From Rhizobium redzepovicii (lineage in GTDB: Bacteria > Pseudomonadota > Alphaproteobacteria > Rhizobiales > Rhizobiaceae): a stretch of DNA of 64,000 bases. Below, piece by piece: positions 1 through 8,697 of the stretch (within the stretch, counting starts at the first letter, position 1; each line of letters opens with the position of its first letter). The notes below the pieces were generated by a model. It made no database searches. It had not been told where the DNA came from and was given only the letters and a program-made list of their open reading frames with translations. The stretch spans positions 310,001 to 374,000 of the forward strand of contig NZ_JAILYH010000001.1 of NCBI RefSeq assembly GCF_019793435.1. Reading direction: 5' to 3'. Made by a program: the position numbers and the translations under genes.

Positions 1-38
1 ATAAGCTTCTACTGTCCAACGAACAACAGGAGCGCCTT

Positions 39-413
39 ATGACCGCCAGCAACAGCATTCTTCTCTACGTGACCGATGCCCCGACAAGCGCCCGCTTCTA
101 CACCAGCCTGCTCGGGAAGGAGCCCGTGGAGGCGAGCGCGACCTTCGCCATGTTCATCTTGCCCTCCGGCCTGGGGCTCGGTCTCTGGGGCAAAGCGGGC
201 GTGGAGCCCGCGCCGGCAGCAGCGGGCGGCGGCTGCGACATAGGTTTTAAGGTCGCGACATCAGACATCGTCGATGCGACCCACGCCGATTGGCGGGCCA
301 AGGGCGCTGATATCGTCATGGCGCCGACCGATCTCGATTTCGGCCGAAGCTTTGTCGCCGCCGATCCCGATGGGCATCGCCTGCGCGTCTACACCGTGAC
401 CGAGGAGGGTTGA
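39..413 (+). CDS. VOC (glyoxalase/bleomycin-resistance) family protein
   Basis: A 124-residue protein with the length and alternating beta-alpha pattern of a single vicinal-oxygen-chelate domain. The N-terminal strand LLYVTDAPTSARFYTSLLG and the C-terminal ADPDGHRLRVYT motif are typical of the glyoxalase/bleomycin-resistance fold. Such proteins are soluble dimers acting as metal-dependent lyases, isomerases, dioxygenases or drug binders; the substrate cannot be read from sequence. The start is supported by AGGAG at 28-32, six bases before the ATG. The EVE-domain gene begins 3 bases after the stop, so the two are probably co-transcribed. Confidence 0.85.
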   Translation: MTASNSILLYVTDAPTSARFYTSLLGKEPVEASATFAMFILPSGLGLGLWGKAGVEPAPAAAGGGCDIGFKVATSDIVDATHADWRAKGADIVMAPTDLDFGRSFVAADPDGHRLRVYTVTEEG

Positions 414-416
414 GCC

Positions 417-869
417 ATGGCCAGAGCCTGGATCGCCGTCGCTTCCGCAGAGCATGTCCGCATCGGCCGTCAAGCCGGCTTCATGCAGGTCTGTCACGGC
501 AAGGCATCACCCCTCAGGCGCATCACGCCTGGGGATCGCGTGATCTACTACTCGCCCACCGTCGTCTTTGGCGGCAAGGACCGCCTGCAGGCTTTCACCG
601 CGATCGGCGCGGCTCGTGACGGCGCGCCATACCAGGTGGAGATGGAAAGCGGTTTCAGGCCCTGGCGTCGCGATGTCGATTGGCAGCCGGCAGAGGAAAC
701 CCCGATCCAGCCCCTGCTTGACCGGCTGGCCTTCACACGGGTCGGCCCCAATTGGGGCTATCAGCTTCGCTTCGGTTTGTTCGGCATCAGTGATGAGGAT
801 GCCGACATGATCGCGGAAGCGATGAGCTGCTCCACTGCAAACGCCATGCTGCGAGCAGTCGCGGCTTGA
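417..869 (+). CDS. EVE domain-containing protein (UPF0310-like)
   Basis: A 150-residue protein that fits the EVE fold (PUA-like superfamily). Family-type features are an N-terminal [10 protein letters not shown] strand, then [25 protein letters not shown], and a C-terminal [10 protein letters not shown] strand. EVE domains are thought to bind modified bases in nucleic acids, and stand-alone versions occur widely in proteobacteria. The exact role here is unknown. It directly follows the VOC gene and is followed by a strong terminator, so the two form a short transcription unit that enters from outside the window. Confidence 0.82.
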   Translation: MARAWIAVASAEHVRIGRQAGFMQVCHGKASPLRRITPGDRVIYYSPTVVFGGKDRLQAFTAIGAARDGAPYQVEMESGFRPWRRDVDWQPAEETPIQPLLDRLAFTRVGPNWGYQLRFGLFGISDEDADMIAEAMSCSTANAMLRAVAA

Positions 870-902
870 GCGCGACCTCTCTTGAGATCTGCAATTGACG
901 AG

Positions 903-931
903 CCCCCGGATTTTTTCCGGGGGTTTCTTTT
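903..931 (+). terminator. Rho-independent terminator after the EVE gene
   Basis: Perfect 7-bp arms CCCCCGG and CCGGGGG around a short T-rich loop, followed by TTTCTTTT. It lies 33 bases after the EVE gene stop, so it should end the VOC-EVE transcript. Confidence 0.85.
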
Positions 932-1247
932 GCTCGCAGCGCCGATCTCGGGATGATCGCCGAGCCGCCTGCTGCCCCGCATTTCCGTTAATCGGAATCG
1001 ATTCAAGGATAAAATTATTCAGCAATTCCAAGTGCTACGGTGTCCTTTTCGCGTCTTTTCAGACGCACGGCGCTGCAATCCAAAATTCCTGTGATATAAG
1101 CAAAGTTCCGGCGAGAATCGGCCTTTCTGCAGCCGGTCTCTTCGCCTTGTTTTCATTGCGATATCGGCGGTCCGGCTGCATGGTCCTGTTCTCAGAATTG
1201 CTCCCCATCCCGGCCCCCGGAATTTCCCAGCACGCTGACGGTTAGCC
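932..1247. other. Intergenic region before the ABC-like gene
   Basis: About 315 bases with no convincing gene. It holds a degenerate palindromic repeat at 1033-1078 and must contain the promoter for the 904-residue ABC-like protein. I could not pick a specific promoter. Small frames here lack ribosome binding sites and coding character. Confidence 0.6.
1033..1078. repeat. Degenerate copy of a rhizobial palindromic repeat
   Basis: The core CGCGTCT-TTTC-AGACGCAC, flanked by a GTCCTTTT block and a CGGCGCTG block, matches the better preserved copy at 40766-40809 in order and spacing. This is a dispersed intergenic element present twice in the window. Confidence 0.6.
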
Positions 1248-3962
1248 ATGGAAAAAAGCCTCGCCCGCTACATCTGGAAGAACACGCGGCTGCAGCAGCT
1301 GTGGATTCTGGCTGTCGTCGCCGCCTCGATGGTGCCCTATTTCCTGTCTTTCGACCTGCCGAAGCAGATCGTTAACGGACCGATCCAGGGCGACGGTTTC
1401 GAAGGTCCAGGCGCAAGGCAGACCTTCATGCACATCGCCTACGACATTCCGCTGATCGGCCATGTCGAATTTTTTCAAGGCTTGCAGCTCAACCGTTTCC
1501 AGATGCTGATGGCCCTCAGCCTGGTGTTCCTTGCGCTGGTGGTGCTGAACGGCCTCTTCAAGTTCTATATCAACACCTATAAGGGCCGGCTCGGCGAGCG
1601 CATGCTGCGCCGTATCCGCTTCGAACTGATCGACCGGGTCTTACGTTTTCCGCCTATCCACTTCAAGCGGGTGAAATCGGCCGAGATCGCCACGATGATC
1701 AAGGACGAGGTGGAGCCGATGGGCGGCTTCACCGGTGATGCCTTCGTCTCGCCTGCCCTTCTCGGCGGCCAGGCGATCACCGCCCTCGCCTTCATCATCG
1801 TCCAGAATTTCTGGCTCGGCATGATCGCCGCCGGCATCGTCGGCGTGCAGGCCGTCGTCATTCCCCGCATGCGCAAGCGCCTGCTGGACCTTGGCCGCCA
1901 GCGGCAGCTGACGGCGCGTGAGCTTTCCGGCCGTGTCGGCGAAATCGTCGACGGCATCGGCACGATCCACGGCAACGACACCTCCAACCTCGAGCGCGCC
2001 GACATTGCCTCGCGGCTCGGCCGGATCTTTTCGATCCGTTACGACCTTTACCAGTGGAAGTTCCTGGTGAAGTTCATCAACAACTTCCTTGCCCAGGTGA
2101 CACCCTTCCTGTTCTACGCGATCGGCGGTTATCTGGCGCTGCAGGGCCGGCTCGACATCGGCCAGCTCGTCGCCGTCATATCAGCCTACAAGGACCTGCC
2201 CGGGCCATTGAAGGAGCTGATCGACTGGGACCAGATGCGCCAGGACGTGCAGGTGAAGTACCAGCAGGTCTACGAGCAGTTCAACGTCGAGCCGCTGATC
2301 GACAGCCGCATCCAGGAGCTGGCCACCGCCCCCGTCGGCGCGCTAACGAGTGCGCTCGTCGTCACCAATCTCTCACTCTCCGACGACAGCGGCGCCCGCC
2401 TCGTCGACCACGTCTCCGTCGAGATCAAGCCGAACGAGACGGTAGCGATCGTCGGCCCGAACGGCAGCGGCGCGGAAGCCTTCGCCGAAGCGCTCGGCCG
2501 CATGGTCTGGCCCGATTCCGGCCGCATCACTATCGACGGCCGCGACCTGCTGGATCTGCCGGAATCAATCACCGGCCGGCGGATCTCCTATGCCTCGGCC
2601 GATACCTTCTTCTTCCACGGCACGCTCGCCAGCAATCTGCTTTACGGCCTCAAACACGCGCCGATGACCGATCCCGTCTACGACGAGAAGGAAGCGCTCG
2701 AATATAAATGGCATTCCGTCGAGGCAGTGAAGGCCGGCAATCCGACGCTCGATCTCAACAGCGATTGGGTGGATTACCAGGCGGCCGGCGCCAGCGGGCC
2801 GGAGGATCTGCTGAAAGCCATCCGGCCGGTGCTCGACGCCGTGCTGATCTCGCAGGACATCCTCGACCTGGCGCTGCGCTCGACCGTCAATACCCACGTG
2901 CATGTTGCAGTCAGCGACCATGTCGTCGCCCTGCGCGCTTCGCTGAGAGACCGGCTGCGCGACGAAGGGCTCGACGGCATCGTCGTGCCATTCGACTTCG
3001 ACGCCTATAACGCCCAGGCAACGGTCGGCGAAAACCTGCTCTTCGGCACCATGAAGCGGCCGCTGATGACCAATCGCCGGCTTGCCGCCCATCCCTATTT
3101 CCAGCAGCTGTTCCGCGAGACGGGCTTGAGCACCGATCTCTACGCCATGGGCCTGGAGATTGCAGAGAACGCCGTCGAACTCTTCCACGACCTGCCGCCG
3201 GACCATCCGTTCTTCCAGCAACTGACGTTCATGACGGCGGACGACATTCCGACCTACCAGGCGCTGCTGCAGAAGCTGCAAAGCCGCCGCTTCGAGGACG
3301 CCACACCCGAGGAACGCTCGGCCATCATCCGGCTGAGCTTTGCCTATATCGAACCCCGTCACCGCTTCGGTCTGCTGACCGACGAGCTGATGGACAAGAT
3401 CGTCAGCGCCCGCAAGCAGTTCCACGAGCATATCCCGGCCGATCTCGGCGAGCTGATCGAGCGCTACGACGCCGAGCGTTTCACCCCGTCGGCAAGCCTG
3501 ATGGACAATGTGCTCTTCGGCCGCATCGCCTACCAGCAGGCCGACGCCTCCGATCGCATCCGCGCCATCATGGGCGAACTCTTCGACGCGCTCGATCTTT
3601 ATGACGATGTCCTGTCGATCGGGCTGGAATTCGACGTCGGCTCCGGCGGCAAGCGGCTGACCATGGTGCAGCGGCAGAAGCTCAACCTGGCCCGTGCGCT
3701 GCTGAAACGCTCGGACTATTTCATCTTCAACCGGCCGCTGTCGGCGCTCGACCAGCGCGTTCAGGACCAGATTACCCGCAACATCGTCCAGGACCTGCAC
3801 GAGGAAGGCAAGCGGCCGTCGATCATCTGGGTGCTCTCCAATGCGCGCCTTGCCGAGATGTTCGACCGGATCCTGCTCTTCGACCGCGGCGGCTTGGCCG
3901 AAGCCGGAAACTATCCCGAACTTTCCGAGAAAAACGGGATGTTCAAGGAACTGTTATCGTAA
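1248..3962 (+). CDS. ABC transporter-like membrane protein with degenerate ATPase domain
   Basis: 904 residues. The N-terminal part (about 20-340) is an ABC-exporter-type membrane domain with hydrophobic segments near 18-35, 85-105, 170-205 and 280-300. From about 365 it resembles a nucleotide-binding domain, but every catalytic motif is altered. The Walker A region (403-410) reads GPNGSGAE, without the lysine. The Q-loop glutamine is replaced (YASADTFFF). The signature region is GSGGK near 798. The Walker B region reads YFIFNRPLSALD, with Asn-Arg in place of Asp-Glu. The H-loop histidine is replaced in WVLSNARLAE. About 300 extra residues sit between the Q-loop and the signature. It is therefore probably not an active ATPase. 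A cyclic-nucleotide-binding gene follows 98 bases downstream on the same strand. The substrate is unknown. Confidence 0.8.
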   Translation: MEKSLARYIWKNTRLQQLWILAVVAASMVPYFLSFDLPKQIVNGPIQGDGFEGPGARQTFMHIAYDIPLIGHVEFFQGLQLNRFQMLMALSLVFLALVVLNGLFKFYINTYKGRLGERMLRRIRFELIDRVLRFPPIHFKRVKSAEIATMIKDEVEPMGGFTGDAFVSPALLGGQAITALAFIIVQNFWLGMIAAGIVGVQAVVIPRMRKRLLDLGRQRQLTARELSGRVGEIVDGIGTIHGNDTSNLERADIASRLGRIFSIRYDLYQWKFLVKFINNFLAQVTPFLFYAIGGYLALQGRLDIGQLVAVISAYKDLPGPLKELIDWDQMRQDVQVKYQQVYEQFNVEPLIDSRIQELATAPVGALTSALVVTNLSLSDDSGARLVDHVSVEIKPNETVAIVGPNGSGAEAFAEALGRMVWPDSGRITIDGRDLLDLPESITGRRISYASADTFFFHGTLASNLLYGLKHAPMTDPVYDEKEALEYKWHSVEAVKAGNPTLDLNSDWVDYQAAGASGPEDLLKAIRPVLDAVLISQDILDLALRSTVNTHVHVAVSDHVVALRASLRDRLRDEGLDGIVVPFDFDAYNAQATVGENLLFGTMKRPLMTNRRLAAHPYFQQLFRETGLSTDLYAMGLEIAENAVELFHDLPPDHPFFQQLTFMTADDIPTYQALLQKLQSRRFEDATPEERSAIIRLSFAYIEPRHRFGLLTDELMDKIVSARKQFHEHIPADLGELIERYDAERFTPSASLMDNVLFGRIAYQQADASDRIRAIMGELFDALDLYDDVLSIGLEFDVGSGGKRLTMVQRQKLNLARALLKRSDYFIFNRPLSALDQRVQDQITRNIVQDLHEEGKRPSIIWVLSNARLAEMFDRILLFDRGGLAEAGNYPELSEKNGMFKELLS

Positions 3963-4060
3963 TATTCTATAGGGGCGGCGATGGTAGGCGTTCCCGGGGG
4001 GACGCCAGGAATTGAAGGCGCCAGGTTCCAAGAACCCTGCGTCAGGGGATTGAAACGCTC

Positions 4061-4528
4061 ATGCTGTTGAGAGACGAAGTGGAAATGCTGAGGCGCGTGC
4101 CAATCTTTTCAAGGATCGCGCCAGCCAAGCTCAAGCTTTTGGCCTTCACCTCCGACCGCATGACCTACAAGGCCGGACAGAACCTCTTCCATCAGGGCGA
4201 TGTGGGCGACGCCGCCTATGTCATCCTCTCCGGTACCGCCGATATCATCGTCTCCTCGCCGGCCGGCGAGATCAAGGTCGCCGATGTCGAACTCAATTCC
4301 ATCGTCGGCGAAATCGCCATCCTCTGCGATGTCTCGCGCACGGCAACGGTGCGCGCCACCTCGCCGCTCGAGGTGCTGCGCATCAGCAAGGAACACTTCC
4401 TGAAGCTGCTCAGCGACTTCCCCGAAATGGCCGTTGAAATCATGCGCGTGCTCGCCGACCGCCTGAACCACACCACCGCGGAACTGACGGCGGCCCGAGC
4501 TGCGAAGCAGCCGCAAATGGCGCAATAA
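4061..4528 (+). CDS. Cyclic nucleotide-binding domain protein (no DNA-binding domain)
   Basis: 155 residues forming one cNMP-binding beta-roll: RVPIFSRIAPAKLKLLAFTSDR, then QNLFHQGDVGDAAYVILSGTADI, then NSIVGEIAILCDVSRTATVRATSPLEVLRI. These match the phosphate-binding cassette region of Crp/PKA-type sensors. After the C-helix (about 125-145) the protein ends, so there is no helix-turn-helix and it is unlikely to be a Crp-type activator. It probably senses a nucleotide and acts through a partner. The gene lies just downstream of the degenerate ABC protein in the same direction, which makes that protein the obvious partner. The ribosome binding site is weak (AGGGGAT about 12 bases upstream). 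Confidence 0.85.
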   Translation: MLLRDEVEMLRRVPIFSRIAPAKLKLLAFTSDRMTYKAGQNLFHQGDVGDAAYVILSGTADIIVSSPAGEIKVADVELNSIVGEIAILCDVSRTATVRATSPLEVLRISKEHFLKLLSDFPEMAVEIMRVLADRLNHTTAELTAARAAKQPQMAQ

Positions 4529-5143
4529 GATTGCAGATCAAGATTTCGGTGGCCATTTTTGCGTGCCGTGGACCACGGCACAATATTTCCACATGTTTGA
4601 GTTTTTGGCGGACACGATAGACCACGAAAAACGATGTGCTTGAAATGACCAGTTCGCGCGCCATCTTCTTCAACAACTTCGTGCGGAATCCAGACCGCCT
4701 TCGGATCAGCTCCCCTACCCTCCCGTCATGCTCAGGCTTGCCCCAAGATCTGCAACCTGCGCAACAGGCACAGGCCATGTTGCCCGATTCGCGACGAGGA
4801 TCCGCCCCGCGGCCGAGCGCGTTGGCAAAGGCGCGCACCTGCGCCGGATTGAAATCACGCTCTCATTCATTTCCATCTCATCCCACCCTTGCCTAAGCGG
4901 GCTTTGCTTTCGCAAGCGGCCCCGGCGACTGTTCGGGTTCAATGGAACGGCGGACGGAGACCTGGGCTTTCCCACGGGCTTGGTGTCCCAAAGGGTGCAA
5001 CGGTCTTCCATCCGCCACTGCAATAGGCAGTACTACGCCAATAGCGGGTAAAGGGAAGCTACAAAGGTGCCGGCAGGCCGATGAGGGGCTGGCGACCCGG
5101 CGGAGTAGCCTACTAAGGTCAGCCGAAGTGACGCAGATATGCG
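4529..5143. other. 615-base intergenic region with possible structured RNA or repeat
   Basis: No frame here has a plausible ribosome binding site and protein-like composition. Two paired-arm regions stand out: 4949-4962 with 5002-5016 (GGCGGACGGAGACC against GGTCTTCCATCCGCC, allowing G-U pairs and a bulge), and 5058-5109 (GCTAC/GTAGC outside GCCGG/CCGGC). They could be a structured RNA, an intron remnant or a rhizobial intergenic repeat; I could not place them in a known family. Confidence 0.4.
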
Positions 5144-5701
5144 CTATGCGAAGAGGCCTTCGATGAAAGCGGCAATCTCTGCCCGTAACGGAGATCCAGC
5201 TGTCAGCGCGTCGGTACGGTAAAAATCGTGCTGCTTGCCGGCATAGGATTTCCAACGCTTGGGAACAATGTTGTTCCAGCTTTCAGGCGGCCGATATGGA
5301 TCGAGTTCTCCCCAGGCTACCATTGTGGGTATATGCAATGGAGACGTTTCGAAGCGCAATCTGGTTGATGACACGCAGATCAGGGCCTGAAGCTCCAGCC
5401 CCTCTTTGACCGCATTCCACAAAGCAGTTCCACCGGCGCTAAAACCGATCCCCAAGCACGTGCGTCCGTCCATCTCGCGAAGTGCCCGAACCGCATGCCG
5501 CATGCCGTCTTCGTTGAAAAGATGGTGGTGAAGCTCGTCTCCGCGCAGACCGGCGCGACCGCTCAGGTCGGCCAGCTGTAGTAAGCGGTGCTCAGGGCAC
5601 CCAACATCCAAGAGTTCGGCGAAAGTTTCGGGAAAGCCGTGGATATCGCTCACGACCAACAAGTGCTTCATCAATTTGGCGGCGCCGCTCTTCGATACCA
5701 T
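5144..5701 (-). CDS. Small alpha/beta hydrolase
   Basis: 185 residues with an alpha/beta-hydrolase layout. The nucleophile elbow is GIGFSAGG (GxSxGG), with a candidate acid in WGELDPYRP and a candidate histidine in GKQHDFY, in the right order for a Ser-Asp-His triad. The N-terminus LLVVSDIHGFPETF is an early core strand. It resembles dienelactone-hydrolase-like or small esterase proteins; the substrate is unknown. An internal ATG at 5671 (MKHLLVV) is an alternative start, and neither start has a convincing ribosome binding site. It lies downstream of the MFS gene on the same strand, separated by a hairpin. Confidence 0.7.
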   Translation of the reverse strand: MVSKSGAAKLMKHLLVVSDIHGFPETFAELLDVGCPEHRLLQLADLSGRAGLRGDELHHHLFNEDGMRHAVRALREMDGRTCLGIGFSAGGTALWNAVKEGLELQALICVSSTRLRFETSPLHIPTMVAWGELDPYRPPESWNNIVPKRWKSYAGKQHDFYRTDALTAGSPLRAEIAAFIEGLFA

Positions 5702-5711
5702 AGAGAATGAG

Positions 5712-5740
5712 GCAGCACGCCGGACTTTCCGGCGTGCTGC
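5712..5740 (-). terminator. Strong hairpin between MFS gene and hydrolase
   Basis: Perfect 12-bp arms GCAGCACGCCGG / CCGGCGTGCTGC with a 5-base loop, 11 bases beyond the MFS stop codon. There is no good T run on the minus strand, so it may be an imperfect terminator or an RNA-stability element. Confidence 0.55.
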
Positions 5741-5751
5741 TGCAGTTTACA

Positions 5752-7083
5752 CTATTCGCGCTGTTCCAGTGCCCTGCTGAAGGCGAGTGCGGCCAGCGTG
5801 CAAATGGCGCCGGAGAGCAGGTAGTAGCCGACGAAGGTCAGGCCGAAGCGGCTGGAGAGGCTGAGCGCTACCAGCGGCGCGAAGCCGGCGCCGATCAGCC
5901 AGGCGAGGTCCGAGGTGAAGGCAGCGCCGGTGTAGCGATAGCCGCGGCCGAAGCGCGAGGAGATCGAGCCGGTCGCCTGGCCGAAGGACAGGCCGAGCAC
6001 GCCGAAGCCGATGATGACGAAGGCGTCATGGCCGCTGTTGCCCGACGCGATCAGGATCGGCCCGACGAAGCTGAAGACGGCGATGATGACCGCGCAGATG
6101 GCAAGCTGGGCGCGCCGGCCGATGCGGTCGGCGATCAGGCCCGACGCGACGATGGCGACGATGCCGACCATGGCGCCGACCACCTGCACCACCATGAAGG
6201 CGCCGATCGGCTGGTTGCCGTAAAGGCTCATCCAGCCGAGCGGGAAAATGGTGACGAGGTGGAACATGGCGAAACTGGCGAGCGGCACGAAGGCGCCGAT
6301 CAGGATGTCGCGGCCGTGAACGCGCAGAACGTCGAGGATCGGTGCGGCTTCGAGCTCGTGCTGTTCGAGCAGCGTGCCGAATTCCTTGGTCATGACCAGG
6401 CGCAGACGCGCAAACAGCGCCACGACGTTGATCGCGAAGGCGACGAAGAACGGATAACGCCAGCCCCAGGAGAGGAAATCCTCGCTGGAAAGATTGGCGA
6501 CGAAATAACCGAACAGCGTGCTTGCCAGCGCAAAGCCGATCGGCGCGCCGAGCTGCGGGATCATCGCATACCAGCCGCGGTGATTGGCCGGCGCATTGAG
6601 CGCCAGCAGCGAGGCAAGACCGTCCCAGGCGCCGCCGAGCGCAAAACCCTGGCCGAGACGGAAGAGCGCCAAGAGCGCGATCGACCAGACGCCGATCTCC
6701 TCGTAACCCGGCAGGAAGGCGATCGAGGCCGTCGAGCCGCCGAGCAGGAAGAGCGCGATGGTCAGTTTGGTGCCGCGCCCGTACATCCGGTCAATCGTCA
6801 TGAAGACGACGGAGCCGACGGGACGAGCGAGGAAGGCGAGCGAGAAGATGGCGAAGGAATAGAGCGTGCCCGTCAGCCGGTCGGGCGCAAATGGGAAGAC
6901 GAGCTGTGGAAAGACCAGGACGGAGGCGAGGCCGTAGACGAAGAAATCGAAGAATTCCGACATGCGGCCGATGACCACGCCGATGGCGATGCTGCCTGGC
7001 GAAACCGGTTTGTCGTCGTGAATACGCCGCGCGTCGCGTTCCAGCGACGATGACGACGGTCCGTAATGCGATGTTGTTGCCAT
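5752..7083 (-). CDS. MFS transporter, metabolite:H+ symporter (MHS) type
   Basis: 443 residues with about 12 hydrophobic segments. Features typical of the MHS/ProP-KgtP group are an early GxxIGRMSEFFDFFVYG segment, the RxxGSVVFMTIDRMYGRGTKL loop between helices 2 and 3, and FRLGQGFALGGAWDG in helix 4. It probably imports an organic acid, sugar acid or compatible solute by proton symport across the inner membrane; the substrate is not predictable. The start at 7083 has an excellent ribosome binding site (GAGGAGG about 6 bases upstream); the frame extends further upstream without support. It is divergent from cyoA. Confidence 0.87.
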   Translation of the reverse strand: MATTSHYGPSSSSLERDARRIHDDKPVSPGSIAIGVVIGRMSEFFDFFVYGLASVLVFPQLVFPFAPDRLTGTLYSFAIFSLAFLARPVGSVVFMTIDRMYGRGTKLTIALFLLGGSTASIAFLPGYEEIGVWSIALLALFRLGQGFALGGAWDGLASLLALNAPANHRGWYAMIPQLGAPIGFALASTLFGYFVANLSSEDFLSWGWRYPFFVAFAINVVALFARLRLVMTKEFGTLLEQHELEAAPILDVLRVHGRDILIGAFVPLASFAMFHLVTIFPLGWMSLYGNQPIGAFMVVQVVGAMVGIVAIVASGLIADRIGRRAQLAICAVIIAVFSFVGPILIASGNSGHDAFVIIGFGVLGLSFGQATGSISSRFGRGYRYTGAAFTSDLAWLIGAGFAPLVALSLSSRFGLTFVGYYLLSGAICTLAALAFSRALEQRE

Positions 7084-7473
7084 AAACGCCTCCTCGTTAA
7101 GGCGCTTCCGGCAAGGCGCCCCAAGCGTGATCTTGATCAAACCCGCAGGCTTATCAAGTCCGCAAGACTGAAATAGTTGATCATCGCGGCGCAAATGAAG
7201 CGTGGATGGGAAAAATTTGCGTGATCCGGACGGTGATTTCCCCTGCAAATGCTGGCCTGGCCGGTTCTTGCGGATATATTGAGTTGAAACATGCGCTGGC
7301 GAAAGAATCCTTCTGGATTTCCTCAGGATTTCAACGCTATAGGACAACGGCATTTACGCCGCAGTGCGGCATGCTTGCTGCACTGCGACCAAACACCTCA
7401 TGTCGCGATCTGGTTCAGTGCTTTAGTCGCGGAACAAACGAAACAACAAGAGCTTAGAGACGTGCCAAAACTC
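7084..7473. other. Divergent promoter region, MFS gene / cyo operon
   Basis: About 390 bases between the starts of the MFS gene (minus) and cyoA (plus). It should hold both promoters and a long cyo leader. The cyoA frame stays open upstream to 7291, but that part has arginine-rich, uncoded-looking composition. I saw no operator clear enough to name. Confidence 0.5.
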
Positions 7474-8655
7474 ATGAAGTTTTCCCGCCTTCTATCCGTC
7501 TTGCCGCTGCTTTTCCTGGCAGGATGCAACATGGTGGTCATGGCGCCGTCCGGCGACATCGCCGTGCAACAGCGTGATCTCATCGTCATCTCGACGGTGC
7601 TGATGCTTCTGATCATCATCCCGGTGATCTTCCTGACGCTGCTCTTCGCCTGGCGCTACCGCCACTCCAACACGGCCGCAACCTATGCGCCGGAATGGCA
7701 CCATTCGACCCGCCTCGAAATCGTCATCTGGGCTGCGCCCCTGGCGATCATCATCGCGCTCGGCGCCGTCACCTGGATTTCCACCCATAAGCTCGATCCC
7801 TACCGCCCGCTCGACCGCCTCGATGCGGTGCGCGCCATCCCGGCCGATACCAAGCCGCTGACCGTCGAGGTCGTGGCGCTCGACTGGAAGTGGCTGTTCT
7901 TCTATCCCGAACTCGGCATCGCCACCGTCAACGAGCTCGCCGCGCCCGTGGATATGCCGATCAATTTCAAGATTACCGCCTCCTCGGTGATGAACTCCTT
8001 CTATATCCCCGCCCTTGCCGGCCAGATCTACGCCATGCCGGGCATGGAGACCAAGCTGCACGCGGTCATCAACAAAGAGGGCGAGTATGAGGGCTTCTCC
8101 GCCAATTACAGCGGCTCGGGTTTCTCGCATATGCGCTTCAAGTTCCACGGCCTCACCCGCGAAGGCTTCGACGCCTGGGTGGCCAAGGTCAAGCAGCAGG
8201 GCACCATGCTTAACCGCGACGCCTATCTGAAGCTCGAAAAGCCGAGCGAGAAGGAGCCGGTGCGCTATTATGCCGGCGCCGATGCCGATCTCTACGAGGC
8301 CATCCTCAACATGTGCGCCACGCCGGGCAAGATGTGCATGAACGAGATGATGCACATCGACATGACGGGCGGCGGCGGCAAGGAAAGTGCCGAGAATCAC
8401 GACAAGCTGCAATATGACAATCGCCATGCCGACGAAGGCATCGTGGCGCCTGCCGCCACCGTGCCGGCGACGGGTGCTCCGGCGCGCAGCGAACCGGCCA
8501 ACACAAGCGATGGCAACAGCATGCAGCACGACATGCCCGGCATGCAGGGCATGGACAGCACGCCCGGTGCGGGCATGCGGCATGACGGCCATTCCATGCC
8601 CGGCATGAACAACGGCGCCGATCCGGCGCCGGCGCAGCTCAACAACAACAATTAA
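7474..8655 (+). CDS. cyoA: Cytochrome bo3 quinol oxidase subunit II
   Basis: 393 residues. The N-terminus is a lipoprotein signal with lipobox LAGC, then two membrane helices (VLMLLIIIPVIFLTLLFAW and LEIVIWAAPLAIIIALGAVTW), then a periplasmic cupredoxin domain (VVALDWKWLFFYPELGIATVNELAAPV to SGSGFSHMRFKFHGLTREGFDAWV). Ligands of a CuA centre are absent, as in quinol rather than cytochrome c oxidases. After about residue 290 there is an extra tail ending in a Met/His-rich stretch (about 350-382). E. coli CyoA is about 315 residues. The start is placed at the signal-peptide ATG; a GTG at 7462 is possible. First gene of cyoABCD. Confidence 0.93.
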   Translation: MKFSRLLSVLPLLFLAGCNMVVMAPSGDIAVQQRDLIVISTVLMLLIIIPVIFLTLLFAWRYRHSNTAATYAPEWHHSTRLEIVIWAAPLAIIIALGAVTWISTHKLDPYRPLDRLDAVRAIPADTKPLTVEVVALDWKWLFFYPELGIATVNELAAPVDMPINFKITASSVMNSFYIPALAGQIYAMPGMETKLHAVINKEGEYEGFSANYSGSGFSHMRFKFHGLTREGFDAWVAKVKQQGTMLNRDAYLKLEKPSEKEPVRYYAGADADLYEAILNMCATPGKMCMNEMMHIDMTGGGGKESAENHDKLQYDNRHADEGIVAPAATVPATGAPARSEPANTSDGNSMQHDMPGMQGMDSTPGAGMRHDGHSMPGMNNGADPAPAQLNNNN

Positions 8656-8697
8656 CCTGGCGCTTTGCGTCGCAAGACATAATGAACGGGTTGTTCC

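Noticed and set aside
2565..3800. 411-codon open frame opposite the ABC-like gene
   Set aside because: Antisense shadow. The intact 904-residue plus-strand frame has membrane and NBD-like structure.
5014..5020. GCCACTG, a short match to part of the cobalamin riboswitch consensus
   Set aside because: The surrounding consensus elements are missing and no cobalamin-related gene is near.
5707..7053. 448-codon open frame on the plus strand
   Set aside because: It is antisense to the MFS transporter, with Arg/Glu/Asp/Gly-rich composition typical of mirrored high-GC codons, and has no ribosome binding site.
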